Shown: positions 1 to 11,400 of the stretch, in pieces
How the letters are laid out: every line of letters begins with the position of its first letter
How positions within the stretch are numbered: the first letter of the stretch is position 1
DNA from: Oscheius sp. JU75
Lineage: Eukaryota; Nematoda; Chromadorea; Rhabditida; Rhabditidae
Length of the DNA: 64,000 nucleotides
Assembly (NCBI GenBank): GCA_037178855.1
Contig: JASJZC010000002.1
Span: 8,568,501 to 8,632,500 of the forward strand
Direction: 5' to 3'
The notes under the pieces: model-generated
What the model saw: only the letters and a program-made list of their open reading frames with translations
Database searches by the model: none
Told to the model about the DNA's origin: nothing
Position numbers and translations under genes: made by a program

Positions 1-688
1 CACCTTGCACGGAAAGTTGCTGGCCTGAAATTTTAATGTTTATAGAAGAGAAAAGTAGTAAAATTGTGGACAACAAAATTAGGATATTTTACCTCAAGCA
101 TGGCCTCCACAATTCCTGCTATGAATGCTGCACAATTTAGCGATCCTTTTGACGAGATGTACGTATTGACCAGGGGATTCTTCTCGATTAATAGGTCTAA
201 AACCGTTTTATGACAAAAAAAATGAGCAAAAACTGACATGTAGCTGGGTCGTCGTTCGACCTCTCGAGCTTATCAGCCTCCTTGTTGAAAATGCTCTTCC
301 ATACTGTCGATTTTATAAACATTAGCATGCCTAGAACTGGTTTTTGGACGGTGAATAAGCCAAAGACTGACCTAGATGTTTGGTTTCTCGTTTATAGCCC
401 TTCTCTCGTAGTGTAATCACATCCAGCAGTCTGACGCCGACTGATTTCCCGTATTTGGACAGCCTAAACATACTTCTAGTGGAAAAAGAAAAAAAACGAA
501 CCTGTCGTGTATATCAGTGACGTTTTCCGACCTACTTTGAGCATATTTGACGACTTCTGAGAAGAGGAGCGCATATGTGGAGAGACTCACCTGAATGCCC
601 GATTTCATAAGGGGAAAAAATGGGAAACACGAACCTCAGTCTTGCCTTTGCTCATATTCTTGTCAAGGATGCTCGGCTTCTTCGTCAT
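1..688 (-). CDS. TRAPPC5: TRAPP complex subunit 5 (TRAPPC5/Bet3 family), partial
   Basis: This is the ortholog of TRAPPC5, a Bet3-family core subunit of the TRAPP tethering and Rab-activating complexes of ER-Golgi traffic. Six exons read right to left: 688-635, 590-502, 463-372, 330-238, 196-93 and 24-1. All phases agree and give 152 codons before the window edge, so only the C-terminus is missing. Family signatures are VSLSTYALLFSEVV, REKGYKRETK, VWKSIFNKEADKLE and the near-invariant GSLNCAAFIAGIVEAML. The start ATG at 688 lies 3 nt after a TTTCAG acceptor, so the message is probably trans-spliced to a leader. Introns are 36-68 nt. The gene is divergent from the MATH gene and shares the 689-2437 spacer with it. 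The identification is close to certain from these motifs. Confidence 0.93.
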
Positions 689-2009
689 CGTCTGAAATTG
701 GTGACCGGTTTGAGAGCAAATAATGTTGTTCCGACGAAAAGATAGCATCAAGCAGTTTTCGATCAAAATTCCAAGAAATACCGGATGGAAAGGGAACAAG
801 GAGAGGTGAAAAATGTTCTGAAGCAGGCTTGTGCTGGTTTTTCTCGAGGAAAGAGCAAGGACCTTTTTACGGATTACTTTGGGCCTTTCAACAATTCCAG
901 GTTGCTAATGCGGCTATTCTGCATCTTTTTGTCAAAAAAAGTTTATGAACAGAAGGCAGAAACAGGGGAGAACCGGGTGAATGGACGAGCAAGTGGGAAT
1001 TGCTGGAAAATTCACATTCGAACTACGCGCTCATATTAAAGGACTGTGAAATACCGTAATCGGCTTCACCGGTATTACCGATGAGCCCATTCCTACTTTT
1101 CCCACGTCGTTTTCTAAGGTCACTGTCCTTTTTCTGTCAGTTTTGCGTGAAATCTATTTCTGTAATCTAGATATCTCGATTCGCAAGAACAATCTGCTTA
1201 TTTTGACCTATAAGCTATGTTTTTCGTTTTGTAAGCGACCGGCAAATTCACCAGCGCTTTTTCTCACAATTTCGACCTGTTTATTTCTGTTTCACACCTT
1301 GTAAATGTCTCAGACCTACCAACTATAGATTTTTCAAGCTAACCGCCTAGGTCAAATCTTATCGAATTTTTTTTAGGACAACTGCTCCAATCTGGCTTTC
1401 GGGTCTCGTAGAATCAGGCCTGGCCCTCCGTTCGAGTTTGTTTGACTCACAAGACTCTATTTTTGTGCCCATAACGAATTGTTCAAGCGTTTAGACTACT
1501 ATTCTGCACATTAATACAAAGTAACCCATCTCTGCTCATTTTTACCATTTTCCTTGTTTGTATTGTTGTCTGATCATCTCTAGGCCACCCAGGTCCCGTT
1601 TTACAATCTACTTACATAAAAATCGGTAGTAAAATCAACAAAGAGGAGGTTGAATGAGGAGATGGGGCAGGGGTCCCGTCACGACTAGGCGTCGAACGGG
1701 GGGTCCTTTAACCGCCGGCCCTTCGTCGGTTGTCCATCTGAACTTTTTGCAAGGACGAGGCTATCATTCGTACGAGGCCCTATATGGCTTCGAATCGATT
1801 CATTCTCTACTTTGCTTATCTTTCGGGGGGATTTGATTTATCAATTATGAAAAGTTTGTTTGCGCTGGAAAATCTGTTTGTTAGACTTCTCTTATTTGCT
1901 TTAGTAACCTTGACATAATCTGTGCGCGTCCCTAACCGATTTTTCCATCAATTTTTGTCAGTTTATCTATTTTGAATTGTCCCTCTGCCTTTCTGCCTGT
2001 GGCTCATAG

Positions 2010-2062
2010 TAGTAACTAGGGGTCATGACCGGAATGATCCGGGTTCGATTCCGCCCGGTTTA
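2010..2062 (+). repeat. tRNA-like (SINE-type) fragment with B box
   Basis: A B-box-like GGGTTCGATTCC follows a tRNA-like arm. No complete cloverleaf can be drawn, so it is read as a tRNA-derived repeat, not a tRNA gene. Confidence 0.45.
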
Positions 2063-2184
2063 AATTTTTTTGGTAAACTTCCATTTAGTAGAGTTTTGTG
2101 AGCTGAGCAAGGATATGCTATGGTACTTAGGGGTTTTTCGGTCCCTGAACAATGCTACAAATCTTTGAACTTTGGCGGAACAGT

Positions 2185-2245
2185 TGCTGTAACGCTAAGA
2201 GACGCCGCTCAAGCCAGATGGTCCGGGTTCGATCCCTAAGGATGA
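2185..2245 (+). repeat. tRNA-like (SINE-type) fragment with B box
   Basis: A second B-box-like motif, GGGTTCGATCCC, lies 180 bp after the first in the same orientation, but the sequence around it differs. It is probably another degenerate SINE copy. Confidence 0.4.
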
Positions 2246-2437
2246 AACATTTTTACCAATCCATTGTTCCGGCAAAACTCCATACTCTCCACTGTTTACA
2301 ATGAGTCCAAACTGTTTATGCATGTCCGCCGAGATTCAATTATCGTCTTTTTTTGTCTTTTCCTTCTTTAGCCTAATTAACGGTCAGCTTTCAGCGAAAT
2401 AAAACAATTCTTACGACGATTAGGATAGGTGTTTCTG

Positions 2438-5400
2438 ATGCAGAAGTCGCCGGGTACTACTAGTGCACGTCCGGGAATGAAAAGGTACCCATTTCATCGG
2501 AAATTTCAAGAGGAATTTCTTGTTTTTAGCTCGGTGAAGAAGAACGTCGCCTGCCAGACGGACAACAACGGGGGCTACGGCAGTGGCACCTCGTCACCGA
2601 GCCTGTCGCAGCAGGAATTTGCTGACGCGAACATGGCCGACAATAATCCGAATGTGCCGTCGTCGAATTCGGCTACGGCTGCTGCTGCTGGACGATGCTC
2701 GAATGCCGCTGCCGCGAGGTCGCAAGCCGAAACGGGCGAAAATACGAGCGAGGGAACGATCACCGTCACGATTCCAAAATTCTCAATAATGGCAGACACC
2801 ATGTGCTCCAACGCCAAAAAGGTCCAGGGCGTTCCATGGTGAGGGCGATTTCTTACCTTTCGTGCATTTGTCGCCTAACTGTTAGTATTCGTCTAGTTTG
2901 GCTTTTCTGACAAAGCCAGGCACTAGGTCATCCTTTCGTGATTTTAGCGCCAACATTGTAAGGCTCTAAGGGATCGCAAACCGGGCTTGGCCTGGCCATT
3001 GCGGGTCCAAGAGCGAGCGAGCGCTTTTTTCAAACGGGACCCCCCTCAAAATGGATTTTCTGCAGTTTTCGGTGCTTTACACGCATTTTTGTGTCTTCTA
3101 GGTATGTTTAAAAACGAGAAACGAGAAAAGAACAGTATCCTCAAATTTCTACATTTTTACTGGACGTCGAAGTAGACGTTTCCAGTGTAGTTTTCGCGGG
3201 GATTTTATCACGCTGAGTCGATTTAACACACTTAGTAAAGCACCGAAAAATGCTTTCGACTATGCCGAAAAAAAGTGGTAGTTGCGATTGCGATTTGCGT
3301 TTAATCGCCCCTTCCTAAACGCAACCCACCCCATCTAGCTCATTAGGAATCCTCTTTTCTCTCACGAAAGTTGTCCAAACAATAATCCTGGCACCATTTT
3401 CCTCAAAAATTAGCCTGGACTTGGCAAAATTTCTAGCAAAAATGCCGCTAAGTTTTGCTTGCTAACTCTATGAAAACGTTCGGAAGTCTCTAGGTGACAA
3501 AACCCCAGCTCATTTAGCTGCTCCTACTTGATAAAAACCCCCCTAATTCCATCGTTTTCAGGCGCATAATGGTCATGCCGAAGCAGCACGTGGTGCAGAA
3601 GAAGCAACAAAAATGCATGGGCTTTTTCCTCCAATGCTGTCCGGAGAAAGTCTACTCCGAGTGAGTTTTGCTCCATTTTTTTTAAATTTTACTGCCTGCA
3701 ATACCCCCAAAAACCCCAAAGATGTAACATAGTCTTGCCCAAAATTCAAGTTCCAGCGCATGGTCATGCAAGGCCGACGCGGAAATGCGGCTGCTGTCGA
3801 AGAAGCAGGGAGTGAACAACTTTGTCCGCAAGACGAGCCACATCTACACCTCGAAGGAGAACGACTGGGGCTACTCCTGCTTTATGACTTGGGCGGTAAT
3901 TTATACCCCTTTTTCCCTCTTCTAATCAAGGAAGTTTAGGACGTGCTAGACGAGAACCAGGGCTATATAAAAAACGACAGCATAACATTGGAAATATCGG
4001 TGAAGGCTGAACCGCCGAAGAATCTCATGTAAGTTTGGTTCTTTTTTCTAGGCTCTGGGAAAAGATATGTATGATTTTGAGCCTGGATTTAACAGCACAG
4101 ATCGCTCCTGAACCATTTAACGTATATTCGGAGTTATCACAACTGAAGTAAGACTTTTTATTGAAATTTGCGAGAGCCAAAATGGCGTATTTTCTTTTAC
4201 AATGCGACTGAGTTGACTCCTCGACCTCGGGGGACACAGTTGTGGACCGAAATTGTTGGCAAATCTTCTCTCGCTCTTCAAGATAGGATCCTTCAGTATT
4301 TTTATCTGGCTCCGCACTGCGTAAGCAGTCTTCTAGGAACACTACTCTGCGAAGGCTCGTATACTGCTTACTCCTGATATTCCTTTCATAGGTCGCTGAT
4401 GACATAAGCAATGTCCCGTAGTACTACAGCTAACCTTCAAACTTATCGGTGCGGTCCAAGAAATTTTCTGGAGGTAGTGACCCCGAAAAAAAACAGAACT
4501 TTTGGGACCTGTATAGAAGGGTCGACGAGTACGGTAGTTTTCAAAATCGCGCCAAAAAGGTTTTTTTTATCTACTTGCTACTTTAGAGGCTCACCATTTG
4601 GATGACTCACATTGAAATTGACTCAAACTTTTCCCATCCATTATCCCTGGCCCCTAGTACATCCTAATGGCTTTCCAGAGCGATTGCTGCCTATTTCAGG
4701 CTTCACGCGAAGTAGCTACTTTGACGATCCGTGGCAAGAAATCCAAAGGAAAAAATTGTTTTTCCATTTCAATTGCGCAAACTTGATATGTAAACATTAT
4801 TGCTGACCAAAACAATAATGGAGGAACATTTTTCCGTGCAGAGGATCCGAACCCTCGACCTATTTTTGGTCATTTCCCATGCGAGGACTTTAAAATTTGA
4901 AATGGCCACAACTTTGCGCAGGAGCAAATAAATCAAGTTTTCAAAAATGCAAAAGATGTGTCTCGATGAGGTGAGTTTTTTTCGTTGTTGATCATTTTTT
5001 CCTCTATCTGCCCGTAGAAAAAGTTATCGCCGAATAACGTTTTGGGTTCGATTTTGAAAGCTACCGTACTTGTCGACTCTCCTACAGGTCCCAAAAGTTC
5101 TCGGTTTTCTTTTCGGGGTCCACTACCTCCAGACAAATTTTTGGACCCATCCGATAAGTTTGAAGGGTAGCAATAGTTGCAGGACATTACTTATGGCTTC
5201 TCTCCTCCCCCAAAACCGGGTTTTTTGACGTAATTAATTTATTTCATAGATTCTAACTATCTTTATTGTATTCAGCGTACTAAAGAACCCTGGAGCATGA
5301 AAAATAGCACGTAACTGCAGAGATAGTAGAAAATTCTTATTTTAGAACAATAATAAAGCTCCCAGGATTGGGTATCGTTTTCATTTTCTATCGATTCTTT

Positions 5401-8400
5401 TGTACGCTGAATACAATAAACATAGTTAGAATTTCTATTAAAAAAAAATGAGTGAATTATGCCAGAAAACTGGATTTTGGGCAAGTTCGGAAAAGCGCAC
5501 CAAGAATCCAAACGAAGGGGCCGCCTGCCGAACTAATACCAGTTGTTTAAAAAAAAACCACCATTTTTCACAATTTTTCTTTTCCCGCACGTCTTTCTGA
5601 TTTGCATGCCAAGTTCAAACTTGGGACCGGTTTACGCTCACTTTATGTTTAGCTCTGAGGGTTGTATAGCTATGCTCTAGTTGCTCAGCTGGAGAGCCTC
5701 CAGTTCCAAAGTCGTAAGGATCTGATGGCTCCTGCTCTCTGGACAGACTACAGATATAGAGTGAACTATGCGCGAAAAGTGCATAATGTGGTTCCTGTGC
5801 GAATCCCTACACTTCTCTCATGTAAACCATGGCTTATTTCTGACTTCATAGGCAGTCGAGCTTATGTAAAGTTTTACAAATTGCTGCGTGGTTAGAGTTG
5901 GAACAACTTCCTAGAACCTTATCTCATTCCTCCATCCAGCATCTTATTCCCTTATTTTCAGGACCCGAGAAGAGTTCGTGAAGGCGATCGACCAGTGGTA
6001 CAACCTGGCCGAGATGCAGATGACTCGCGGCATGATCGACCTCAGCCTCGAGGCCAATGCCCAAGGCATCAAGTTCTGCAAGGACAAGGACGAGGAGATG
6101 CGCAAGAAATTGGAAGAGCAGAAGACACGTCTTGTGAAGAAAAAGGTCATCGATAGCATCTCGCGCATCGAGAACCGTTCGTTTCCCTCGTTTTCATTTA
6201 AAAAATGAAAAAATTTTGAAGATGGCACGCAGCCAAAATCCTCGGAACCGCTGAAGCCGACCTCGCTGCGCCAGGCGCTGACGGGAGCCCAGAAGACGAT
6301 CGTCTCGAAGAGCGGAAAGGCCGTGGCTGCCAACAAACGTGATCGCAAGGCCGCCACCCTGCAGCAAATCAAGAAGAAAAAGCAGGAGAATGCCGCCAAA
6401 CAGTATGTATTTAATACTTTTTTTTTGGCCTGCTCTTCGAGAACATCCTCTCACCTTCTTGAAATGGTCATCTGCCTGCTCTCCGAAACCTGAAATCTAT
6501 TTTTTTATTTTTTTTTTATAGTAGTCGTTAGGAGATTAAATAGCCGTCCAAACTTGCGATAACCTTCCTAGCATAGTTTTACAGCCACTGACTGGGAACG
6601 TGAACTAAGAATAGTCTACTAAAAACTGTAAACCGTTTCAAAAAGCTAAGACTTAGCATGCCATTGTTTTCTTTTAAAAAACTTTTTGTCAGTAAGATTG
6701 AGAAAAAGATACCGTAAAATTCAATATAGCCGTAACATGGAACTTCACCCTTCAAAATGGCTACAAATCGTAGTTTTTTGAAGGCTTTGATAAAGTTTGA
6801 CATTAGACAATAGGTATTCTTGAGTTAGGCCCCCGTAAATAGGTCATCTTCTGCCTGTAATCTTCTTCTCGATCATCCTCTAACCCCCTCTTCCTCCACA
6901 GACCTCAATATCCCGTGATGAGGGCCGAGAACGCCTGCAGCCACAGTCTGGACAGTCCTTCTTGTACGAGCTGGAACGAGGGCTCTCCCCGCTGCTACTC
7001 TGTCACGGATTCCGACGAGGACCATCATCTTGATGACACTCAATCGGAGGCCGATTCCAATGCCACCTTTACCATTGATGAGTGTCCCAGGTATCCACCT
7101 TTTTCCACGTCGTCCTGGGGAGCTTTTTACCATAATATTGGGCGGAAAAATTATATTCCTCGTCAGATGTTGTCCCGATTGCAGGCCCCTGGATGAGACC
7201 GAGTCCGAGGACGGAGACGAGGGCGACGACGAGGACTACTCGGACTACTACAACGAGGACGAGGAGGCCCAGAGCGAAAATCAGCGTACGTTTTTTTTTC
7301 TGTATATCTTCATTAGTTCAATATGCGGTTTTTTTCATTGCGACACTCATTTACCAGACATGCGATTTAGGCCCGGATAAAAAAGAAAAAAAGGGGTCAA
7401 GGTTGCATTTTTCAAATTGCTACGTTCTACGAAGTCCGACGAGATACACGAAATTACGCTCCATATTAGTGTAAATGGATCTCGCAACGAACGAAAATAC
7501 GTGATTGAACTTTTCCAACCCTATAAATTAAAATGACTTAATTTAGTAACAGACGAGTCGATTCGCGGCTCCTCATCGAGCCTGGAACACGCATTGGGTG
7601 AGACGGTCGACGGCTACTGTCAGACGGATTTATCCGGAGACCCACTCCCGAATCCGAGTCCACGGCGTGAAAGGGTCAGTTTTTCGTCTCTTTTTTTTTT
7701 ATTACCAAGAATACCACATTTTAACCGAAAAATAAAGGCAAAAAAGTTGACTTTTAATGTATTTCGGCCACCTGTGAAAACTAAAATATTATATGTCAAT
7801 TTTTGTTACGAAAACTAGCTAAATTCGGGTTAGAAAGCTGATTTCAGATGCACTTTGTGTTGTCAGCTAAATGTCCTGATCCTGATGAGGAGGAGGAGGA
7901 CGAAGAAGATGAAGAGGTGGATATTCGTGATGATGAGGTGACCGACTATATGTCGATCTCTCCTGTACAACAGGTGCTTACTTACTTACTGTGGGCAAAA
8001 ACCCCCGAGCTCACTTGTAAATGACGTGCATTCGGCTCGGCCCAACCCAATAACAACCCCAGATTCATAGTTCTGTACGTAGTTTTTAGTACATATGTAG
8101 ACGTTTCTGGGGTAGTTTTCGACACTGAGTCGATTGAATACACTTATAAGCCATATAAATGTGTGTAAAGCACCGAGAAATGCAAAAAAGGTGATTTGAG
8201 GGAAGATCGTCGCGGGACCCGATTTGAAAACGCGCTCGGCTGTCAACACTCCTAATGGCATTTTTCCATTTAAAGAACTCTTCTCCTTCCGCTGATCACC
8301 GATTGATATAAGAAAACTGCTGAAAATTCCTAAAAACTTCTGAAAAAAACGTTAAAGTAGCCATTCTGTTCTGTGTCTGATATCAACTATCCGCATGTTT

Positions 8401-11400
8401 GAATGCGCGCGCAAAAAACCTTGTTCTAAAGCTCCATTGGATGGGTAAAGCTTCTTAGGACGGGGAAATTATTTCGAATGGATAATTTTTTGTTTGCACA
8501 AGTAAGGTAAAGGAGAACCGTGAAAACAATTGCAACAGCTTGTTTTTCCTTTTTTGAATCTCATCTGAATTTCTCCCATTTCCAGAGCCCTGTCAAGGAG
8601 CCCGCCGACTCTGAGTACGCCACCAACAGCGAGATTGCTGCCCGTTTCCTCGAGGAGATGCGCGACGACAGCTCGAGCTACTTTAAGAAGTTGGCTGCCG
8701 GACACGAAGCCTCGCTCCAGGATCACGAGAAGGTCGACGAGTGGTGTAACGAGCATTTTGGAGACTTGTCCGAGGTATTTATCCCCATTAGAATTTCGCC
8801 CTGACCCCACCCCTTCCCTAGCAAATCGCGTCGCTAACGCTGGAGCGCCTTGACAGAGTTAAAGCGCTAGGCCGCGAAGGAGGATACGTCGTGAACCAGC
8901 AGATTGATGCCTGTCTAGCCAGTGTAGTCGTTTCCAGAGTCAGCCCCCATTCGTTTTTTGCAATCTGATCTCGAAATTTAGGATATCTGTCTTAGTGGTC
9001 TGGTCGCAGGACTCTGTGCCGTCTCGACACGCCGCTGTGCCCAACACAGTCGCGATTTCAAGAAGCTTGTGTCGGAGACCTTCAAGGATGAGGTAGGTTT
9101 GGGTTCCTTCTTTGACGCATTTTTCCAATGGCATAATGATCGAGAATAGTTTGAAAAGGAGCCTCAGATGTAGTAGAGTGCACTTTGAATATTTGCCATT
9201 GAAAACGGCCTGAAATTAATGCAGACTTCGGGTTCTCTTACTCTAAAGTGGGCGTACAAAGATTCCCCTCTAGAATTCGATGCAGCAAAAGAAAACGTGG
9301 TTAAACGACGATGCTGAGACAATATATGACGCAAGAAAACTTTCTGAGAATGGTTTCGAAAGTTGCATGAGTTTAAAAAAAAAAATCTTAGCTTACCCGC
9401 GATTCTAGGGATCACAAACCTGGTCAGGCAGGCTAGTTCGACTCTTTTTCTATTTCAGTAGTCGGAGCTTTAGCCGACTGAACCATTACCGGAAGCTGAC
9501 GCTCAAGTTCTGAGAGTATTTGAATGTAGATGAGTGGCAGGAGCCTTAGGCCTATTCTAACATTTTCTCATGGGCCGATATAGGAGAGCCTTTCAATGTT
9601 GGTAGTGGAAATTTGTGCTGCTATTGCTTGAAATCTTAGTCCAAAATGTTTTCTGCGCATAGAATTTCGCCAAACGCACTAAAATTTACTCGATTTTCAG
9701 TACAAAATGGCCGCCAAGATGATAGTGGACAGCGAGAAGCAGATGTCACGAATTCGGGCCGTCCATGCCGGCATCAACGAGGCCATGCAGAAGCAGAATC
9801 TGCCGCCAAGCGAATTCACACTTGATTTGGCTGAGGACACGGCGAGCGGACAGAAGAAGACCCCGATCAGCGAGAAGGACGCCGCCGACTGTGCTGCTTT
9901 CATTGAGAAGATGATCGCCGAGGACGAGGACTTCAACGACAAAGTCACCATCTACAAGAAGAGCGAGGTCGAGAGGCACGTGGAAAAGCTGATCATGGAC
10001 ATCGGGGAGACCAAGTTTGATGTTTGCGTGAGTTTTTCTTCTCTTCTTTTGAGAGTATAGCCATCACTGTTAAGTAGGGCCGGGAGTTTGCAAGTCAATA
10101 AATGCAAGCAAGTTCGAGTTAAAAACCTTTAGCAAGTGTTCCACAATAGAATAAAGTGTTAGCGGCTGCTTTCTTCAGGCAGCTTGTCTATAGTTCTAAT
10201 CCTGTCAACCTGGGCCGGTCAACTAGTCACTCTCCCTGATCTACTTGTCATCCTGACATCTTTTGAATATGTTCTGTTAGAAGCAGGCTATTTTAACAGT
10301 CTGACTCCAGGCATCGCAAACTTGGTCGGAATGCTCGCGCCGGGCCGTTTTAGCCATGCCAGGCTAGGGCGCCTTCTTTAAGCAACCTAGCCTGGCCAGG
10401 TTTGTGATCCTTGCTGACTCTTATTTCCTTCTGTCTCTGTCCGTCATCCTCATGCTTGATGTGTCAACCTACTCATTCTATTTCTGTCTACTGATTTTCC
10501 AACTGTTAGCCTTAGTTGACGTGTTTAACCGGTTGTGCCTGTCAAGTTGTGCACCTTCTTTTCCTGCCTTTGTTAGTTCAACTTCTCCACCTGTCCCAGT
10601 CCTCTTCTGTCAATTTATTTAAGGTATGTCTGCCTAAAGTACTGCCGAATTTTTCGGCCCAAACAAGTTCCATATTTTCGAGGCTAATCACGCCCATTTT
10701 CAGATAGCCGACAAAATGCAGAAGCTGATCGCGCGCTCTGTGAACAACTCGACCCTCGTGGCCGTCATGATGCAGCTCTTCAACTACTTCCGTACCGTGA
10801 CAGAGCAGAAGCACGAGCTTCAGAGGACACTTGAGTTCGCCAAGGCCATGTTCAAGATCAAGACGAAGAACGGCGGTCTCGCCTACAAAACCCAAGTCAT
10901 TAAGGATAACGAGCGTCGTCTGCAGGACTCGGAGATGCTGCTCAAGAAGATGGGACACACGTATCAAATCGAGGCCGAGCGGAGCAAGAAGCTGCAGGAG
11001 GAGCTGACGGAAGCGCTGAGCAAGACGAAGAACTATCAAACAACCGTGGATCAGCTCCAGAATACGCTGAAAGAGACAAGGAGTTTGGCAAAGAAGGCCG
11101 ACAAGAAGGCTAAGCAGGAAGAGTGAGTTTTTATAAGCCTATTTCTAAAAATTGCGTCTTGGTGGAACTAATTCAAAACCGAGTCAAAATCAACAATATT
11201 CGCCAAACGCTCCAGTTTTAATGTAAAAGGGTCTTCTCGCGATCCTTTTCCGCCTCCTTCTCCGCCTCCTTCTCCGCGTCTTGGGTCTCGGCACAAACGA
11301 GACTTCGCGAACCAGTTGAACAAGCTGTAAATGCCCCTATTTTCAGAACGAGGAGTGCCTCACTGATGGCGGACAAACTGGAGCTGGAGGACAAGTTGAA

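Larger units (their letters stand above)
689..2437. other. Intergenic spacer between divergent TRAPPC5 and MATH gene
   Basis: No gene is supported here. The short open frames lack homology or splice context. The right half contains two tRNA-like B-box sequences (about 2010-2062 and 2185-2245), listed separately. The spacer must contain the promoters of both flanking genes, but I see no clear TATA box. Confidence 0.6.

Noticed and set aside
785-1039. Open frame of 84 codons upstream of TRAPPC5
   Set aside because: It has no homology, no acceptor or promoter context and a composition like the surrounding spacer.
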